Origin: Rheinheimera sp.
GTDB lineage: Bacteria > Pseudomonadota > Gammaproteobacteria > Enterobacterales > Alteromonadaceae
NCBI RefSeq assembly: GCF_020217005.1
Contig: NZ_JAIWOI010000236.1
Location: 1-10,000 of the forward strand
Reading direction: 5' to 3'
DNA: 10,000 nucleotides
The translations under genes were made by a program, and so were the position numbers. The notes under the pieces are model-generated. The model did not search any database. It saw only the letters and a program-made list of their open reading frames with translations, and was not told the DNA's origin. Every line of letters begins with the position of its first letter. Within the stretch, counting starts at the first letter, position 1. Below, piece by piece: positions 7,390 to 10,000 of this stretch.

Positions 7390-8148
7390 CTAGCGCGCTA
7401 ACCAGCCTCCATCTACAGCCAACACATGGCCATTAACATAATTACTGGCGCCACTGGCTAAAAACACAGCTGCGCCCGCTAAATCTTCAGGCTCCCCCCA
7501 ACGACCGGATGGGATCCGAGCCAGAATAGCCTGATTGCGAACCTGGTCTTGTTGCAAAGCGAAAGTGTTGTCGGTACGAAAATAACCAGGTGCAATGGCA
7601 TTGATATTTACACCAGCACCAGCCCATTCGTTGGCAAGGGCTTTGGTTAAACCTGTAATAGCATGTTTACTGGCGGTATAAGCAGGCACAGTAATGCCAC
7701 CGCTGTAAGACAGCATAGAAGCGATATTGATGATTTTCCCCTGACCACGTTTGAGCATCTCAGCTCCCAACAGTTGCGACAGCAAAAAGGCTGAATCCAG
7801 ATTTACCCGCATCACGTTTTGCCATTCCTGCATGGGGTAGTCCACTGCGGGGGCGCGAAATATAGTGCCACCACAATTGACCAGAATATCGACTTGCCCA
7901 AGCGCCAAAGCCTGTTGTGCCAATGAACGAACCTGCTCTAAATCCGATAAATCAGCAGCTAAGGCAGTAGCCTGACCACCTTGCGCCTGAATTTCAGCGA
8001 CAGTTTTATTGGCGCCATCTAATTGAGAACTGCAGCAAATCACAGAAGCCCCAGCCTGAGCCAATGCCTGCGCTATGGCTTTTCCTAAACCCCGGCTGGC
8101 GCCAGTGACTAGCGCCCTTTGGCCCCGCAATGAAAATAAAGCTGACAT
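7390..8148 (-). CDS. kduD: 2-dehydro-3-deoxy-D-gluconate 5-dehydrogenase (short-chain dehydrogenase)
   Basis: KduD (EC 1.1.1.127) reduces 3-deoxy-D-glycero-2,5-hexodiulosonate, the product of KduI, to 2-keto-3-deoxygluconate with NAD(P)H in the cytoplasm. The 252-residue protein is a classical short-chain dehydrogenase: nucleotide-binding TGASRGLG (15-22), Asn116, Ser144, Tyr157 and Lys161 forming the catalytic tetrad (YTASK 157-161), IAPGYFRTD (185-193) after the active site, and the C-terminal VDGGWLAR typical of KduD. The usual NNAG structural motif reads NCGG (91-94), a mild deviation. The start has a strong AAGGAG ribosome site. The assignment to KduD rather than another reductase rests on the family-style ends plus kduI next door. 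It heads the kduD-kduI pair and diverges from the TonB receptor across a 420-nt control region. Confidence 0.93.
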   Translation of the reverse strand: MSALFSLRGQRALVTGASRGLGKAIAQALAQAGASVICCSSQLDGANKTVAEIQAQGGQATALAADLSDLEQVRSLAQQALALGQVDILVNCGGTIFRAPAVDYPMQEWQNVMRVNLDSAFLLSQLLGAEMLKRGQGKIINIASMLSYSGGITVPAYTASKHAITGLTKALANEWAGAGVNINAIAPGYFRTDNTFALQQDQVRNQAILARIPSGRWGEPEDLAGAAVFLASGASNYVNGHVLAVDGGWLAR

Positions 8149-8270
8149 TCTTAACTCCTTTTTTGCCTGAATCGCTGCACTTTAGCCTCACCATTGAGAG
8201 TGCAACCACAACACATTTAATGCCCAAAACAGTCGCGAAGTTCAGTTCAAACAGAATTAATTTCACATCT

Positions 8271-8292
8271 GGAACAAAATCTATTTTGTGCC
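8271..8292. promoter_or_regulatory. 22-bp palindrome, candidate operator for the IclR-type regulator
   Basis: The inner arms ACAAAAT and ATTTTGT are perfectly complementary around CT, and outer GG and CC extend the symmetry to 22 bp with a single mismatched pair. It lies about 10-30 nt downstream of the expected transcription start of the candidate kduD promoter (8310-8338), a position suited to repression. IclR-family regulators such as KdgR bind A/T-rich palindromes of this size, but the enterobacterial KdgR box (GAAAC/GTTTC arms) is different in sequence, so assignment to the IclR protein of this locus is inference. Confidence 0.45.
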
Positions 8293-8309
8293 GCAGAAAA
8301 ATTAGAACA

Positions 8310-8338
8310 ATTACCCAATAAAAACAAAAGCTTAACAA
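8310..8338 (-). promoter_or_regulatory. Candidate kduD promoter
   Basis: On the minus strand TTGTTA (8338-8333) and GGTAAT (8315-8310) are 17 bases apart, each matching the sigma-70 consensus at four of six positions. A start near 8303 would give a leader of about 155 nt. The region is AT-rich, so chance matches are common; the support is the spacing and the palindrome just downstream. Confidence 0.3.
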
Positions 8339-8389
8339 TAAAACCCAATTTAAAACCCACAACAAAACTGATTTTTTTTTGTGCGACGT

Positions 8390-8418
8390 TTGACAGTAAT
8401 CTAAGCTTGGTGTTAGCT
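8390..8418 (+). promoter_or_regulatory. Candidate promoter of the TonB receptor gene
   Basis: A perfect -35 box TTGACA lies at 8390-8395. The hexamer 17 bases on, TTAGCT (8413-8418), is a poor -10, so RNA polymerase may need help or use a slightly shifted box. A start near 8425 would fall inside the first operator-like repeat, which would suit repression. Confidence 0.35.
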
Positions 8419-8468
8419 TTTTGCCATCGGTGGCACAAAATTGCAAGCACTTTTTGCCACCGGTAGAC
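8417..8468 (+). promoter_or_regulatory. Tandem LacI-type operator-like repeats
   Basis: Two copies of a 19-bp unit starting CTTTTTGCCA occur at 8417-8435 and 8450-8468, 15 of 19 positions identical and exactly 33 bp apart (about three helical turns). Their cores are TGCCATCGGTGGCA (8422-8435), palindromic except for the one base pair flanking the central CG, and TGCCACCGGTAGAC (8455-8468), which is degenerate in its right arm. CG-centred 14-bp palindromes are the usual form of LacI-family operators, and a LacI regulator is encoded in this locus. The placement at and just after the candidate start of receptor transcription fits repression. Confidence 0.55.
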
Positions 8469-8568
8469 AAAATCAACAGGGAGTCGCACAAAGCGTCTTC
8501 CACTATTAAAAATACAGCTGGCATGTACTGGCTGAACGCTTTGAACCAGACAGGACGAGGTAGAGATC

Positions 8569-10000
8569 ATGGCCAAAACCAACACGCCATTTCACCCGAA
8601 TAAAGTTGCGTTAGCTTTCGCTATCGCAGGTTGTACTTCAATATTTTCAATTTCAGCGCAACAAACCACCGACACTAAAGCGTTGGACGAAAAAATTGAA
8701 GTGATCGAAATTAAAGGCAGCTTCCGCGATTCGTTGTCCAACGCACTGAACCAAAAACGTCAATCCGACGGAGCTATAGACGCCATACTGGCCGAAGACA
8801 TTGCTGATTTCCCTGATCTGAACCTTGCAGAATCTTTACAACGTATTCCCGGTATAGCCATTTCACGTGCCGCAGGTGAAGGTCGTCAGATTTCGGTTCG
8901 GGGCTTAGGCCCTGAATTTACCCGGGTCCGAATCAACGGTATGGAAGCCGTATCGACCAGCGGTGGTACAGACCAAATAGGTGGCGCAAACCGTGGCCGT
9001 GGTTTTGACTTTAACACTTTCTCCTCTGACCTTTTCAGCTCCTTAACTGTGCGTAAAACCGCATCAGCTGATGTAGAAGAAGGCTCTTTAGGCGCTACAG
9101 TCGATTTAAAAGCCGCTCAACCTTTTGACTATGATGGCTTTACCTTCGCAGCTTCCGGTCAGATGGGTTACAACGACTTATCTGAAAAGTCTGATCCTAA
9201 AACCTCATTTTTAATCAGCAATATTTTTGCCGATGGTAAATTTGGCGCTTTGTTTTCAGCCTCTTACTCAGAACGTCAGCTCAAAGATCAGGGTGCAAGC
9301 ACTGTCCGCTGGAACAATGTCAATGACTTCGGCTTTTATCAGGGTAATGCAACGGCTCCTGAGCTGGAGGAAATCAACAATGCATTCAGACCACGTTTAC
9401 CACGTTACGATTCCTATACTCATGACATGGACAGGTTGGGTTTAAGCTCGTCTTTCCAGTTCAGACCTGACGAAGATACCAAGATTGATTTAGATATTTT
9501 GTATGCCAAAACAGATGCAACCCGTAATGAAGTATTTTTGCAGGGTATTTTAAACGCTGGTGCAAACAGGCCAACCAATGCAACAGCAGCATCAGGTAAT
9601 ACAGGTGTGATGAATGTTGTCGACTATTTCATCGACGATACCAATACTATGACCTACGGTAGTTTCGAAAATGCCACCATCCGGGCTGAAAACCGTTTCG
9701 ATGAATTAGGTACAGAGTTTTTGCAATACAACCTGTCACTGAAACGTCACCTGACCGACGATTTGAGTATGGACGCCATGGTGGGTACGGCCAAGTCAGA
9801 ATTTGACAACCCGGTACAAACCACTTTAGTCGCAGAAAAACGTGGAGTGGCCTTTGCTTATGACTACAGAGGGGCCAACAGAGAAAGCCCCGCTTTGACT
9901 TACGGTGCCGGAGTATTTGACCCAACCGGCTGGACATCCAACAGCGTGCGCTTACGCCCTTTAGGAGCGGAAAATACCTTTGATACTGCAGAGCTGAATT
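8569..10000 (+). CDS. TonB-dependent outer-membrane receptor, N-terminal 477 residues (runs off right edge)
   Basis: The frame opens at an ATG preceded by a GAGG-type ribosome site and stays open to the edge. Residues 1-30 look like a signal peptide ending FSISA before QQ. EKIEVIEIKG (41-50) is a likely TonB box. The plug domain covers about 65-180, with AEDIADFPDLNLAESLQRIP (75-94), GIAISR, QISVRGLGPEFTRVRINGME (107-126) and EEGSLGATVDL (170-180). Aromatic-rich alternating beta strands of the 22-strand barrel then begin. The style matches the Xanthomonas/Caulobacter-type receptors (TIGR01782 group) commonly tied to carbohydrate uptake. It uses proton-motive force through TonB-ExbBD to import large or scarce substrates. 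Divergence from kduD-kduI points to uronate oligosaccharides as cargo, which is inferred. Confidence 0.95.
   Translation, partial: MAKTNTPFHPNKVALAFAIAGCTSIFSISAQQTTDTKALDEKIEVIEIKGSFRDSLSNALNQKRQSDGAIDAILAEDIADFPDLNLAESLQRIPGIAISRAAGEGRQISVRGLGPEFTRVRINGMEAVSTSGGTDQIGGANRGRGFDFNTFSSDLFSSLTVRKTASADVEEGSLGATVDLKAAQPFDYDGFTFAASGQMGYNDLSEKSDPKTSFLISNIFADGKFGALFSASYSERQLKDQGASTVRWNNVNDFGFYQGNATAPELEEINNAFRPRLPRYDSYTHDMDRLGLSSSFQFRPDEDTKIDLDILYAKTDATRNEVFLQGILNAGANRPTNATAASGNTGVMNVVDYFIDDTNTMTYGSFENATIRAENRFDELGTEFLQYNLSLKRHLTDDLSMDAMVGTAKSEFDNPVQTTLVAEKRGVAFAYDYRGANRESPALTYGAGVFDPTGWTSNSVRLRPLGAENTFDTAELN

Larger units (their letters stand above)
8378..8492. repeat. 10-bp inverted repeat bracketing the receptor promoter
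   Basis: TTTGTGCGAC at 8378-8387 is the exact reverse complement of GTCGCACAAA at 8483-8492. The arm centres are 105 bp apart, about ten helical turns, and the tandem operator-like sites and the candidate promoter lie between them. No extension of the arms is complementary. The role is unknown; distant half-sites joined by looping are one possibility, chance another. Confidence 0.4.
8149..8568. promoter_or_regulatory. Divergent control region between kduD and the TonB receptor
   Basis: This 420-nt AT-rich stretch has no convincing gene; the short frames in it lack ribosome sites and run antisense to or over the flanking gene starts. It has A- and T-tracts (for example nine T at 8372-8380) and several symmetric elements listed separately: a 22-bp palindrome toward kduD, tandem CG-centred operator-like repeats toward the receptor, and a 10-bp inverted repeat that brackets the tandem sites. 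Its length and content suggest separate promoters for the two sides with separate repressors. Confidence 0.75.

Noticed and set aside
8006-8585. Minus-strand frames of 112 and 172 codons over the divergent control region
   Set aside because: They overlap the kduD start and the operator-like elements, have no ribosome site and show low-complexity, AT-driven composition.

Overview
The window is a fragment of a catabolic locus for unsaturated or oxidised hexuronates (pectin/polygalacturonate-type sugars) from a Gram-negative, aerobic-type gammaproteobacterium. The KduI and KduD enzymes, a TRAP (DctP/Q/M) transporter, a large TonB-dependent receptor with a conserved IExIxIKG-like N-terminus, a beta-propeller sensor and moderate GC content fit the Alteromonadales/Chromatiaceae group (Rheinheimera/Alishewanella-like). 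That placement is inferred from protein style, not from a marker gene.

Layout, left to right. (1) 1-1346, minus: N-terminal part of an exported or membrane protein made of two-component-regulator propeller repeats; its output domain lies beyond the left edge. (2) 1446-6082, minus: a tightly packed operon transcribed right to left in the order dctP, dctQ, dctM, an IclR-family regulator, a LacI-family regulator. Junctions are 8-nt and 1-nt overlaps, then 8- and 12-nt gaps. (3) 6083-6400: intergenic stretch with the dctP leader and, at its right end, a 9-bp hairpin just past kduI. (4) 6401-8148, minus: kduD then kduI, separated by a 146-nt gap. (5) 8149-8568: a 420-nt AT-rich divergent control region with several palindromic elements. 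(6) 8569 to the right edge, plus: a TonB-dependent receptor, cut off at residue 477.

Inferred working model: the receptor brings uronate oligomers or monomers across the outer membrane, the TRAP system moves an acidic monomer across the inner membrane, and KduI plus KduD convert 4-deoxy-L-threo-5-hexosulose uronate to 2-keto-3-deoxygluconate (KDG). The enzymes that finish KDG breakdown (KdgK, KdgA) and any pectate or ulvan/alginate lyases are not in this window. Two one-component regulators of different families sit at the end of the transporter operon, and the kduD/receptor divergent region carries two different classes of palindrome: tandem CG-centred LacI-type sites on the receptor side and an A/T-rich palindrome on the kduD side. 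The sequence therefore suggests split control, with one regulator for outer-membrane uptake and another for the enzymes. No mobile element, CRISPR array, tRNA or rRNA was seen.
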